Of a stretch of 29,682 bases of DNA, positions 15,502 to 23,004 are shown one piece after another. Position 1 is the stretch's first letter. Every line of letters begins with the position of its first letter. The translations under genes and the position numbers were made by a program. Source of the stretch: Flavobacteriaceae bacterium (GTDB lineage Bacteria; Bacteroidota; Bacteroidia; Flavobacteriales; Flavobacteriaceae); NCBI GenBank assembly GCA_947472705.1, contig CANJDA010000009.1:1-29682 (forward strand), read 5' to 3'. Below the pieces are notes generated by a model. The model did not search any database and was not told the origin of the DNA. It saw only the letters and a list, made by a program, of their open reading frames with translations.

Positions 15502-17696
15502 TAATTAGCCACTTCACTAATAAACTTTATTCGCATTAAGCGCAGTTCTTCTATATCATAATCACCATCGAATTCTTTTAAAGCATCTTCTATTTTATCT
15601 GATTCTGATTCCATGAAATAATCATGAATCTCTTCTTGTTGTTCTTCGTCTAAAATTTCATTAATCCAATATTTAATATTCAATTTAGTCCCTGAATAAA
15701 CAATTTGTTCCATTTCTTTCAGCAAAGCATCCATGTTCAAGCCTTTTGCTCTAGCAATATCTTCTAAAGATAGTTTTCTGTCGATATTTTGAATAATGTA
15801 CAATTTATTAGCCGAATTAGCTCCGGTAGATTTTACAACCAAATCATCCGGACGAATGATATCATTATCTTCAACATATCGGGCAATAAGTTCAACAAAT
15901 TCTTTACCGTATTTCTTAGCTTTACCTTCACCAACACCATGCACATTACTAAGCTCATCAACATTAATAGGATACTTTAATGCCATATCTTCTAGAGAAG
16001 GATCCTGAAATACTACAAATGGAGGGACACCCAGTTTTTTGGATACTTTTTTTCTTAAATCTCGCAGCATACTCATCAAAGCTTCATCTGCTGTTCCTGA
16101 GGATTTTGCGGCAGTTACAATTGCATCATCTTCCGCTTCATTGTATTCATGATCTTCAGACATCATAAAAGATGTCGGATTTTTGATGAATGCATGACCT
16201 TGATCGGAAACTTTCAAAATACCATAGGTTTCTATATCTTTTGTCAATAATCCGTCTACCAATACCTGACGGATTAATGCCATCCAATACCGTTCTTCAA
16301 AATCACTTCCGCAACCAAAAAAAGGTTGAGCATCAGTTCTATGAGCTTTAATGGTAGCATTTACTCGACCAATTAAAGTAAAAATAATCTCTTTTGATTT
16401 GTATAGGTATTTGGTATCACGAACAACTTCGAGGAGCATTTTTACTTGATCTTTTGCCTCGACTTTGGTTTTTGGGTTACGAACATTATCGTCCATATCT
16501 GCTCCTTCTCCTGTTTCACTATCGAACTCTTCTCCGAAATAATGCAACAAAAATTTACGTCTTGACATAGATGTTTCGGCATAAGCCACTACTTCTTGTA
16601 ACAAGGCAAATCCAATTTCTTGTTCGGCCACTGGTTTTCCTGACATGAATTTCTCTAACTTTTCAACATCTTTATACGAATAATAAGCCATACAATGTCC
16701 TTCCCCTCCATCTCGACCAGCACGACCCGTTTCTTGATAGTAACTTTCTAAAGATTTTGGAATGTCATGATGAATTACAAAACGAACATCGGGTTTATCA
16801 ATCCCCATTCCGAAAGCAATTGTTGCAACCACTACATCTACATCTTCCATAAGAAACATATCTTGGTGTTTTGCTCGAGTTTTGGCATCAAGACCTGCAT
16901 GATAAGGAACAGCGCTTATACCATTTACTTGCAAGACTTCGGCTATTGCTTCTACTTTTTTTCGGCTCAAACAATAAATAATACCTGACTTGCCTTTGTG
17001 TTGTTTGATGAAACGTATAATATCCGCTTCAATATTTTTGGTTTTAGTTCGTACTTCGTAAAACAAATTTGGTCGATTGAAAGATGCTTTAAAAGTAGTA
17101 GCATCAGTCATATCCAAGTTTTTCAATATATCTTCCTGAACTTTTGGTGTAGCTGTAGCAGTTAAACCAATCACAGGAACATCGCCTAATTGTTTTATAA
17201 TACTTCTTAGATTTCGATATTCAGGACGAAAATCATGTCCCCATTCTGAAATACAATGTGCTTCGTCTATGGCAACAAATGAGATTGGTACACTTTGAAG
17301 AAATTCAACATATTCTTCTTTGGTTAACGATTCTGGTGCTACATATAAAAGTTTAGTTATTCCAGAAGTAATATCTTTTTTAACTTGATTAATTTCGGTT
17401 TTAGTAAGCGAGGAATTTAATACGTGTGCGATACCGTTTTCAGAAGATAAACTTCTGATGGCATCAACTTGATTTTTCATTAAAGCAATAAGAGGAGAAA
17501 CAACTATTGCTGTTCCTTCTTGCATTAATGCTGGCAGTTGGTAACATAGTGATTTACCTCCACCAGTAGGCATAATAACAAAGGTATTATTTTGAGCAAT
17601 AATACTTTTAATAACTTTTTCTTGTAATCCTTTAAATTGGTTGAAACCAAAATACTTTTTTAAAGCTGAGTGTATATCAATTTCGTTTGAATTCAT
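15501..17696 (-). CDS. recQ: RecQ-family ATP-dependent DNA helicase
   Basis: 731-residue 3'-5' helicase acting in recombination and replication-fork repair. Helicase motifs: 'MPTGGGKSLCYQLPAL' (Walker A, 42-57), DEAH at 144-147, the aromatic-rich loop 'SEWGHDFRPEYR', and motif VI 'QETGRAGRDG' (321-330). Then come an RQC-like winged-helix region (about 410-515), an HRDC domain (about 536-615) and a C-terminal extension (about 625-731) with a helix-turn-helix-like stretch 'LSLEDIARAKGLNMDALL'. Odd: in the zinc-module region (about 378-405) there are no cysteines. 'SRRKFLLHYFGEEF' has Ser378 where E. coli RecQ has its first zinc Cys, and the CxxCxxC part is replaced by an acidic Gly/Asp stretch. 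The five Cys in the protein lie elsewhere. Monocistronic; divergent from kdsD. Confidence 0.95.
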   Translation of the reverse strand: MNSNEIDIHSALKKYFGFNQFKGLQEKVIKSIIAQNNTFVIMPTGGGKSLCYQLPALMQEGTAIVVSPLIALMKNQVDAIRSLSSENGIAHVLNSSLTKTEINQVKKDITSGITKLLYVAPESLTKEEYVEFLQSVPISFVAIDEAHCISEWGHDFRPEYRNLRSIIKQLGDVPVIGLTATATPKVQEDILKNLDMTDATTFKASFNRPNLFYEVRTKTKNIEADIIRFIKQHKGKSGIIYCLSRKKVEAIAEVLQVNGISAVPYHAGLDAKTRAKHQDMFLMEDVDVVVATIAFGMGIDKPDVRFVIHHDIPKSLESYYQETGRAGRDGGEGHCMAYYSYKDVEKLEKFMSGKPVAEQEIGFALLQEVVAYAETSMSRRKFLLHYFGEEFDSETGEGADMDDNVRNPKTKVEAKDQVKMLLEVVRDTKYLYKSKEIIFTLIGRVNATIKAHRTDAQPFFGCGSDFEERYWMALIRQVLVDGLLTKDIETYGILKVSDQGHAFIKNPTSFMMSEDHEYNEAEDDAIVTAAKSSGTADEALMSMLRDLRKKVSKKLGVPPFVVFQDPSLEDMALKYPINVDELSNVHGVGEGKAKKYGKEFVELIARYVEDNDIIRPDDLVVKSTGANSANKLYIIQNIDRKLSLEDIARAKGLNMDALLKEMEQIVYSGTKLNIKYWINEILDEEQQEEIHDYFMESESDKIEDALKEFDGDYDIEELRLMRIKFISEVAN

Positions 17697-17699
17697 TCT

Positions 17700-17727
17700 T
17701 TGTTAATGGTATTTTTACATAAATTTG
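17700..17727 (+). promoter_or_regulatory. Promoter of the kdsD-tatC operon
   Basis: TTG (17700-17702), 17 bases, TAAATTTG (17720-17727): full consensus. The predicted start is about 17734, giving a leader of roughly 50 bases before the TTG start codon of kdsD. The -33 element lies only 4 bases from the recQ ATG. Confidence 0.78.
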
Positions 17728-17735
17728 CAAACATA
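17728..17735 (-). promoter_or_regulatory. Probable -7 element of the recQ promoter
   Basis: TATGTTTG on the minus strand, 32 bases upstream of the recQ ATG. Seventeen bases further upstream is GTG instead of TTG. It abuts the plus-strand -7 element (17720-17727) with no base in between. Confidence 0.5.
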
Positions 17736-17782
17736 AAGATACTATTTTCTTTCACACATACAAATTTTATATAGTTACAATT

Positions 17783-18748
17783 TTGATAAATAAAGAAAAC
17801 ATTCTAGCCTCAGCAAAAAGTACGATTTTATCAGAAAGTGAGGCGGTTGCAAAGCTCGTAGAATTTATAGATGACAACTTTGTAAAAACAGTAGAAACCA
17901 TCTACAATTCTAATGGTCGATTGGTTGTAACCGGAATTGGAAAGAGCGCCATTATTGCTCAAAAGATTGTAGCTACTTTTAATTCAACTGGAACTCCTTC
18001 CCTATTTCTTCATGCTTCAGAAGCCATTCATGGCGATTTGGGTATGGTACAACCTGGCGATGCCGTAATTTGTATTTCAAAAAGTGGCAATAGTCCAGAA
18101 ATTAAAGTTTTGGTTCCTCTTTTAAAACGTTTTGGCAACAAATTAATTGCCATAACCGGAAACACAACTTCCTTTTTAGGAAAAGAAGCCGATTACACTT
18201 TAAACACTTATGTTGAAACGGAAGCTTGTCCCAATAATTTAGCGCCAACCAACAGCACTACAGCTCAATTAGTTATTGGTGATGCCATTGCTGTATGTTT
18301 GATGCAGATGCGGAATTTTACAGCTGAAGATTTTGCAAAATACCATCCAGGGGGTGCTTTAGGCAAAAAGTTACTATTGCGTGTTGGAGAAGTGCTTGAT
18401 GCCACTCACAAACCAGTTGTTGAGCCAAACTCAAGTGTTAAAACAGTAATAATTGAAATTTCTGAAAAGCGATTAGGAGTTACAGCTGTAGTTAAAGAAG
18501 ATAAAATTATCGGCATTATTACTGATGGTGATATTAGAAGAATGTTGAATAAAACAGAAAACATTTCAGGATTGACAGCAGAGGATATCATGACTAAAAA
18601 TCCAAAAACAATTAAATCAACTGATTTAGTTAGTGATGCTTTAAACATCTTGGAAGATTTTTCTATTACACAATTAGTTGTTGTGGATAATGGAGAATAC
18701 AAAGGCGTTATCCATTTACATGATATTTTAAAAGAAGGCATCGTATAA
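17783..18748 (+). CDS. kdsD: D-arabinose-5-phosphate isomerase (KpsF/GutQ family)
   Basis: 321-residue enzyme converting ribulose-5-phosphate to arabinose-5-phosphate, the precursor of Kdo in LPS. A SIS sugar-isomerase domain (about 40-190) shows 'VTGIGKSAIIAQKI', 'ISKSGNSPEIK', 'TEACPNNLAPTNSTT' and 'KYHPGGALGKKL'; two CBS domains follow (about 200-321). Full length for the family. There is no ATG before residue 88, so the start must be a rarer codon: TTG at 17783 gives an N-terminus in the right place. The stop overlaps the tatC ATG by one base (TAATG), implying coupled translation. Confidence 0.93.
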   Translation: MINKENILASAKSTILSESEAVAKLVEFIDDNFVKTVETIYNSNGRLVVTGIGKSAIIAQKIVATFNSTGTPSLFLHASEAIHGDLGMVQPGDAVICISKSGNSPEIKVLVPLLKRFGNKLIAITGNTTSFLGKEADYTLNTYVETEACPNNLAPTNSTTAQLVIGDAIAVCLMQMRNFTAEDFAKYHPGGALGKKLLLRVGEVLDATHKPVVEPNSSVKTVIIEISEKRLGVTAVVKEDKIIGIITDGDIRRMLNKTENISGLTAEDIMTKNPKTIKSTDLVSDALNILEDFSITQLVVVDNGEYKGVIHLHDILKEGIV

Positions 18749-19584
18749 TGGCAAAGAAACCAAAAAAACCTACTAACGAAATGTCGTTCCTTGACCATCT
18801 TGAGGAATTAAGATGGGTTTTAGTAAGAAGTTCTGCAGCTGTTGTCATTATGGCATGTATAACCTACTTTTTCTGTGATTATATATTTGACACCATAATT
18901 TTTGGCCCAACTGATCCAAGTTTTATTACATATAGATTCTTTTGTGAAGCTTCACATTATGTAGGTTTTGCCGATAGCATATGCATTACAGAGTTACCCT
19001 TTATAATTCAAAATACCGAAATGGAAGGCCAAGTCAATATCTTTGTCTGGACCTGTATTACTGCTGGATTTATATTGTCTTTCCCTTACATTCTTTGGCA
19101 GTTTTGGAAATTTATCAGTCCGGCTTTATATGAAAAAGAAAGAAAAAATGCCAAAACGTTCATTTTTATAGCCTCCTTACTTTTCTTTTTAGGTGTATTA
19201 TTTGGCTATTATGTTATAGTGCCAATGTCAGTCAACTTTTTAGCTACTTTTTCAATAAGTAGTGTAGTGAAAAATCAGTTTAATATTGATTCCTATATTG
19301 GCATGGTAAAAACAGCTGTCATTGCAAGTGGATTGTATTTTGAATTGCCAATTATTCTGTATTTCTTAACAAAGTTAGGATTGGTTACTCCTGCCTTTCT
19401 CAGAAAATATCGAAAATATGCCATTGTAATAGTATTGATTATTGCCGCAATAGTTACACCTCCCGATGTAGTGAGTCAAATTACCGTAGCCATTCCCATG
19501 TTATTAATTTACGAAGCGAGTATATGGATGTCCGCTGTTGTAGTAAGAAATAAAAAACGAGATGAGCAAAAACAAACTAGTTGA
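18748..19584 (+). CDS. tatC: Twin-arginine translocase subunit TatC
   Basis: 278-residue inner-membrane protein with six membrane spans, the Tat component that recognises twin-arginine signal peptides. Conserved features: 'FLDHLEELRWVLVRS' (14-28) before span 1, 'FWKFISPALYEKERK' in the first cytoplasmic loop, 'ELPIILYFLTKLGL' and 'ITPPDVVSQI'-type final spans. The first periplasmic loop (about 47-97) is longer than in E. coli and holds two cysteines, C66 and C79. No TatA gene lies nearby. It overlaps the next gene by 23 bases. Confidence 0.95.
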   Translation: MAKKPKKPTNEMSFLDHLEELRWVLVRSSAAVVIMACITYFFCDYIFDTIIFGPTDPSFITYRFFCEASHYVGFADSICITELPFIIQNTEMEGQVNIFVWTCITAGFILSFPYILWQFWKFISPALYEKERKNAKTFIFIASLLFFLGVLFGYYVIVPMSVNFLATFSISSVVKNQFNIDSYIGMVKTAVIASGLYFELPIILYFLTKLGLVTPAFLRKYRKYAIVIVLIIAAIVTPPDVVSQITVAIPMLLIYEASIWMSAVVVRNKKRDEQKQTS

Positions 19585-19915
19585 AGATTTTAACGAATAT
19601 CGTTCTCGTATGAACGGAAAATTGTTAGCTGACAATAATAAAATTGTAAAACGCATTTTTAATCTAGATACAAATGCTTATGCTGAAGGTGAGTTAGATG
19701 TAAAAACAAAAGAGTTACTAGGATTGGTAGCTTCAACCGTTTTACGTTGTGATGATTGTATCAAATACCACCTAGAAACTAGTTACAAAGTAGGCATTTC
19801 CAAAAAAGAAATGATGGAAGCTATGGGTATTGCTACTTTGGTTGGCGGAACCATTGTTATTCCTCATTTGAGAAAAGCCTATGAATTTTGGGAAGCTTTA
19901 GAGGAAAATAAATAA
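19562..19915 (+). CDS. Carboxymuconolactone decarboxylase (AhpD-like) family protein
   Basis: 117-residue helical protein of the CMD fold. The hallmark is 'LRCDDCIKYHLE', with C63 and C66 as a CxxC redox pair and a His four residues later, as in AhpD-type alkylhydroperoxidases. 'TKELLGLVASTV' before and 'EMMEAMGIATLVGGTIVIPH' after are the usual flanking helices. A thiol-based peroxidase or reductase role is likelier than true carboxymuconolactone decarboxylation. It starts inside tatC (23-base overlap), so it is the third gene of the kdsD-tatC operon. Confidence 0.9.
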   Translation: MSKNKLVEDFNEYRSRMNGKLLADNNKIVKRIFNLDTNAYAEGELDVKTKELLGLVASTVLRCDDCIKYHLETSYKVGISKKEMMEAMGIATLVGGTIVIPHLRKAYEFWEALEENK

Positions 19916-19929
19916 TTTAAAAATTAATC

Positions 19930-20069
19930 AATTTGAAGATTTGAAGATGCAATTATTTGTTAACACATCTATTCAGTTGGTTATTTTTAATTTTATTTGT
20001 TTGATAAAACAATTTAAAAAGTGATTTTGAGTAATTTTCTCATTTTCAAATTTTTCAAATCTTCAAATT
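19930..20069. repeat. Intergenic inverted repeat with tandem-unit arms
   Basis: The arm 19930-19944 (AATTTGAAGATTTGA) is repeated exactly in inverted orientation at 20055-20069, about 110 bases away. Each arm is itself built of short tandem units: ATTTGAAG twice on the left, variants of TTCAAATnT three times on the right. The region between is AT-rich and has no open reading frame or clear promoter. It fills the only sizeable gap in the plus-strand operon, between the CMD gene and lptB. Confidence 0.65.
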
Positions 20070-20075
20070 TAAATA

Positions 20076-20816
20076 ATGAAATTAAGAGCCGAAAACTTAG
20101 TCAAAACCTACAAAGGAAGAAGTGTTGTTAAAGGGATTTCTGTGGAAGTAAATCAAGGTGAAATTGTGGGGCTTCTAGGTCCAAATGGCGCTGGAAAAAC
20201 TACTTCATTTTACATGATTGTAGGATTGGTAAAACCAAATTCAGGAAAAATTTACCTAGATGATATGGATATTACCGAATTTCCTATGTATAAACGAGCT
20301 CAAAATGGCATTGGTTATTTGGCACAAGAAGCTTCTGTATTTAGAAAATTGAGTATTGAAGATAATATTTTAAGCGTTTTACAACTAACCAAGCTTACAA
20401 AAGAAGAGCAAATAGCAAAAATGGAAAGCCTCATTGCTGAGTTTAGCTTAGAACATATTCGAACCAATCGTGGCGATTTACTTTCTGGAGGAGAAAGAAG
20501 AAGAACTGAAATTGCTCGAGCTTTGGCAACAGATCCAAAATTCATTTTACTAGACGAACCTTTCGCTGGTGTTGACCCAGTAGCAGTAGAAGATATTCAA
20601 CGCATTGTAGCCCAATTGAAAAATAAAAACATAGGAATCTTGATTACCGATCACAACGTACAAGAAACTTTAGCAATTACAGACAAAACGTATTTGATGT
20701 TTGAAGGTGGTATTCTAAAAGCTGGAATTCCAGAAGAATTAGCCGAAGATGAAATGGTTAGAAAAGTGTATTTGGGACAAAATTTCGAATTACGTAAAAA
20801 GAAATTAGAGTTCTAA
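20076..20816 (+). CDS. lptB: LPS export ABC transporter ATPase LptB
   Basis: 246-residue cytoplasmic ATPase that powers LPS extraction from the inner membrane with LptFG. Walker A is GPNGAGKT (35-42), the Q-loop region is 'GYLAQEASVFRKLS', the signature LSGGERRR lies at 135-142, and Walker B with catalytic Glu is 'FILLDEPFAGVDP' (155-167). The 'RKLSIEDNILSVLQL' and 'GVDPVAVEDIQ' blocks are characteristic of LptB rather than of other ABC ATPases. Full length. Other Lpt genes are not in the window. It is followed after 4 bases by a small DUF5808-like gene. Confidence 0.95.
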   Translation: MKLRAENLVKTYKGRSVVKGISVEVNQGEIVGLLGPNGAGKTTSFYMIVGLVKPNSGKIYLDDMDITEFPMYKRAQNGIGYLAQEASVFRKLSIEDNILSVLQLTKLTKEEQIAKMESLIAEFSLEHIRTNRGDLLSGGERRRTEIARALATDPKFILLDEPFAGVDPVAVEDIQRIVAQLKNKNIGILITDHNVQETLAITDKTYLMFEGGILKAGIPEELAEDEMVRKVYLGQNFELRKKKLEF

Positions 20817-20820
20817 AACC

Positions 20821-21045
20821 ATGGATAAACCAACTAAAGAAACATTACAAAGTTGGCATGATGACGTCAACAACTGGAAATGGGGAAGTCTTTATTTTAA
20901 CAAAAATGATAAACGCATTTTCATTGAAAAACCTGACCCAGCTTATGGTTTTACATTAAATTTCGCTAATCCAAAATCCTATTTGGTAATTTTAATTGCC
21001 ACTTTGTTTTTCGGATTTATAGTTTATATGATTACCAAGAATTAA
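20821..21045 (+). CDS. Small membrane-anchored protein (DUF5808-like)
   Basis: 74-residue protein. A soluble N-terminal part reads 'NNWKWGSLYFNKNDKRIFIE' then 'GFTLNFANPKSYL', resembling DUF5808 ('GxxYxNPxDPRxxV...GxTLNFANP'), followed by one C-terminal membrane span (residues about 52-71). The family has no assigned function. It starts 4 bases after lptB, so it is cotranscribed and probably translated with it; a link to envelope function is context only. Confidence 0.7.
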   Translation: MDKPTKETLQSWHDDVNNWKWGSLYFNKNDKRIFIEKPDPAYGFTLNFANPKSYLVILIATLFFGFIVYMITKN

Positions 21046-21078
21046 TAAAAAAGCTTACTAAACGGAAGCTTTTTTATT
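21044..21078. terminator. Bidirectional terminator between the DUF5808-like gene and pssA
   Basis: Thirteen-pair stem (21044-21056 with 21066-21078, core AAGCTT) and a 9-base loop, with A and T tracts on the two sides. The pssA stop codon (21058-21060) lies in the loop, and the plus-strand stop ends at 21045 inside the stem. Confidence 0.88.
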
Positions 21079-21804
21079 AACAATATTATTGATAACTGAT
21101 AGTAATACATAAATTATAATTATTAAAGGAACTGCCAGTATCTGAAGAAAAATCAACATCAAAACAGAAATAGCTAAAAAGAAAAACTGCAGTTTATATT
21201 TGGCAAAACTAAAATCCTTTATCTTAAGAGAGAAAAGCGGAATCTCCGCATTCATAATATAAGCACTGATAAAAGTTATGGCTATCAAAAATGATTTATT
21301 CATAAATATTTCAACTAACTGCTGGTTATTTTGATAAGCGGTTATTACAAGTGGAAGACTTGTAATAAAAAGAGCATTAGCAGGTGTTGGTAACCCTATA
21401 AAAGAATTGGATTGTCTTTCATCAATATTAAATTTGGCCAAACGGTAGCAGGCTCCAAGTGTTATAATAAATCCTAAAAAGTATAGTTTGTAATAATCGA
21501 AAGCCCCGACACCTAAAGTTACTGACATGAACTCTTTACTAAAAGCCATCAATCGATACATCACAAATCCAGGAACTACACCACTGGTTACCATATCAGC
21601 TAAAGAATCTAACTGAACGCCAAGTGGTCCAGCTACACCAAATTTTCGAGCAAAAAAACCATCAAAAAAATCGAAGAAAATCCCAAGGCATACAAAATAA
21701 AATGCCCAATCGAATTTATAATCTGCAACCATTACCACAGCAACACAACCACAAAAGAGATTGAGCATCGTAAACATGTTAGGAATTTGGGCTTTAATAT
21801 TCAT
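21058..21804 (-). CDS. pssA: CDP-diacylglycerol-serine O-phosphatidyltransferase
   Basis: 248-residue membrane enzyme that makes phosphatidylserine, the precursor of phosphatidylethanolamine. The CDP-alcohol phosphotransferase motif is complete: D45, D48-G49, A52-R53, G62, D66 and D70 (DxxDGxxARx8Gx3Dx3D). About seven to eight membrane spans. The N-terminal 'IPNMFTMLNLFCGCVAVV' and the position of the motif fit PssA type II rather than PgsA. The stop codon sits in the loop of a bidirectional terminator. A TAAATTTG box at 21836-21843 (minus) may be its -7 element; no good -33 is seen. Confidence 0.92.
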   Translation of the reverse strand: MNIKAQIPNMFTMLNLFCGCVAVVMVADYKFDWAFYFVCLGIFFDFFDGFFARKFGVAGPLGVQLDSLADMVTSGVVPGFVMYRLMAFSKEFMSVTLGVGAFDYYKLYFLGFIITLGACYRLAKFNIDERQSNSFIGLPTPANALFITSLPLVITAYQNNQQLVEIFMNKSFLIAITFISAYIMNAEIPLFSLKIKDFSFAKYKLQFFFLAISVLMLIFLQILAVPLIIIIYVLLSVINNIVNKKASV

Positions 21805-21916
21805 TCAATTGAATTTAATTTTTTAAAAAGTTTTACAAATTTAATACAATAAGTTACAGACTTCTGCGTTTTATATTAGAGATTTTTATTTGATATTTGT
21901 AAAAAGAAAAATTGCC

Positions 21917-22987
21917 TTGAAAAAAACAATTGCTATTCTACTGCTTTTCACTAGCCTAATCACTCATGCCCAAGCCGTTAGAAAATACTCCAATGAGTTT
22001 ATGAATATTGGGGTGGATGCAGCTGCATTAGGAATGTCTAATGCAGTAACAGCTATTACTGGTGATGTTAATTCGGGTTATTGGAATCCTTCAGGCTTAT
22101 TACAAATTGAAGATAGTGAAGCCGCATTAATGCATGCTAGTTATTTTGCCAATATTGCCCAATATGATTATGCGGCTTACGCCAAAAAAATTGATGACCG
22201 AAGCGCTTGGGGTGTATCATTAATCCGATTTGGTGTAGATGATATTTTAAACACAACTCAATTGATTGATAGCGAAGGTAATATTGATTATAACCGTATT
22301 AGCCTCTTTTCAACTGCCGATTATGGCTTAACCTTTTCCTATGCCAAACGTCCAACATTGATGGAAGGCTTTCGATATGGTGTGAATGCTAAAGTAATCC
22401 GCAGAATAATTGGCAATTTTGCTAAATCTTGGGGATTTGGATTTGATGTTGGATTACAGTATGATAAAAATGATTGGCATTATGGATTGATGCTTCGAGA
22501 CATTACAACAACATACAATATTTGGTCTGTAGACGAAGACAAATACAATGAAATTAGAGATGCTGTAGCCGGACAAAATCAAGACCCACCCGAAAGCACC
22601 GAAATTACTTTACCAAAAGCACAGCTTGGAATTTCCAAAAAGTTCGAATTCCATTATGATTATACTTTAGTTGCTGCAGTCAATTTGAATATGCAATTTG
22701 CCCAAACCAATGATGTTATAGCTTCCGATATAGTAAGTATTGATCCTGCTTTAGGATTTGAATTTGGATACACCGACTTAGTTTTTCTTCGCGCTGGAGT
22801 AGGAAATTTTCAAAATGTTGAACAAATCGATGGTTCAAAAAAAGTAAATTTTCAACCCAATATCGGCTTAGGATTTAAATACAAAGGCATTCAGGTTGAT
22901 TATGCTTTGACCGACTTAGGAGATCAAAGTGCAGCTCTTTACTCTAACATTTTTTCGGTAAAAGTTGACTTAAGTATCTTTAGATAA
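21917..22987 (+). CDS. PorV/PorQ family outer-membrane beta-barrel protein
   Basis: About 356 residues. After a signal peptide (ending ITHAQA) the N-terminal block 'NEFMNIGVDAAALGMSNAVT', then 'DVNSGYWNPSGLLQIE', is the hallmark of the PorV/PorQ family, relatives of FadL-type 14-strand barrels. PorV and PorQ carry or shuttle T9SS cargo at the outer membrane, but many paralogues have no tested role. No ATG precedes the signal sequence. The likely start is TTG at 21917, giving a Met-Lys-Lys signal start; TTG at 21890 is an alternative nine codons upstream. Followed after 17 bases by the Lnb-like gene, probably one transcript. Confidence 0.85.
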   Translation: MKKTIAILLLFTSLITHAQAVRKYSNEFMNIGVDAAALGMSNAVTAITGDVNSGYWNPSGLLQIEDSEAALMHASYFANIAQYDYAAYAKKIDDRSAWGVSLIRFGVDDILNTTQLIDSEGNIDYNRISLFSTADYGLTFSYAKRPTLMEGFRYGVNAKVIRRIIGNFAKSWGFGFDVGLQYDKNDWHYGLMLRDITTTYNIWSVDEDKYNEIRDAVAGQNQDPPESTEITLPKAQLGISKKFEFHYDYTLVAAVNLNMQFAQTNDVIASDIVSIDPALGFEFGYTDLVFLRAGVGNFQNVEQIDGSKKVNFQPNIGLGFKYKGIQVDYALTDLGDQSAALYSNIFSVKVDLSIFR

Positions 22988-23004
22988 AAATTCATATAAT
23001 AGAT

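Noticed and set aside
15789..16988. Several short plus-strand frames inside recQ
   Set aside because: They overlap each other and the conserved helicase frame; none has a start signal or domain.
15501..17696. RecQ as part of a defence or mobile system
   Set aside because: Domain layout is that of chromosomal RecQ and the neighbours are core envelope genes; no nuclease, integrase or toxin nearby.
18406..18798. Minus-strand 130-codon frame over the kdsD/tatC junction
   Set aside because: Antisense to two well-supported genes whose coupled overlap fixes the real frame.
20315..20545. Minus-strand 76-codon frame inside lptB
   Set aside because: Antisense to the conserved LptB signature and Walker B region.
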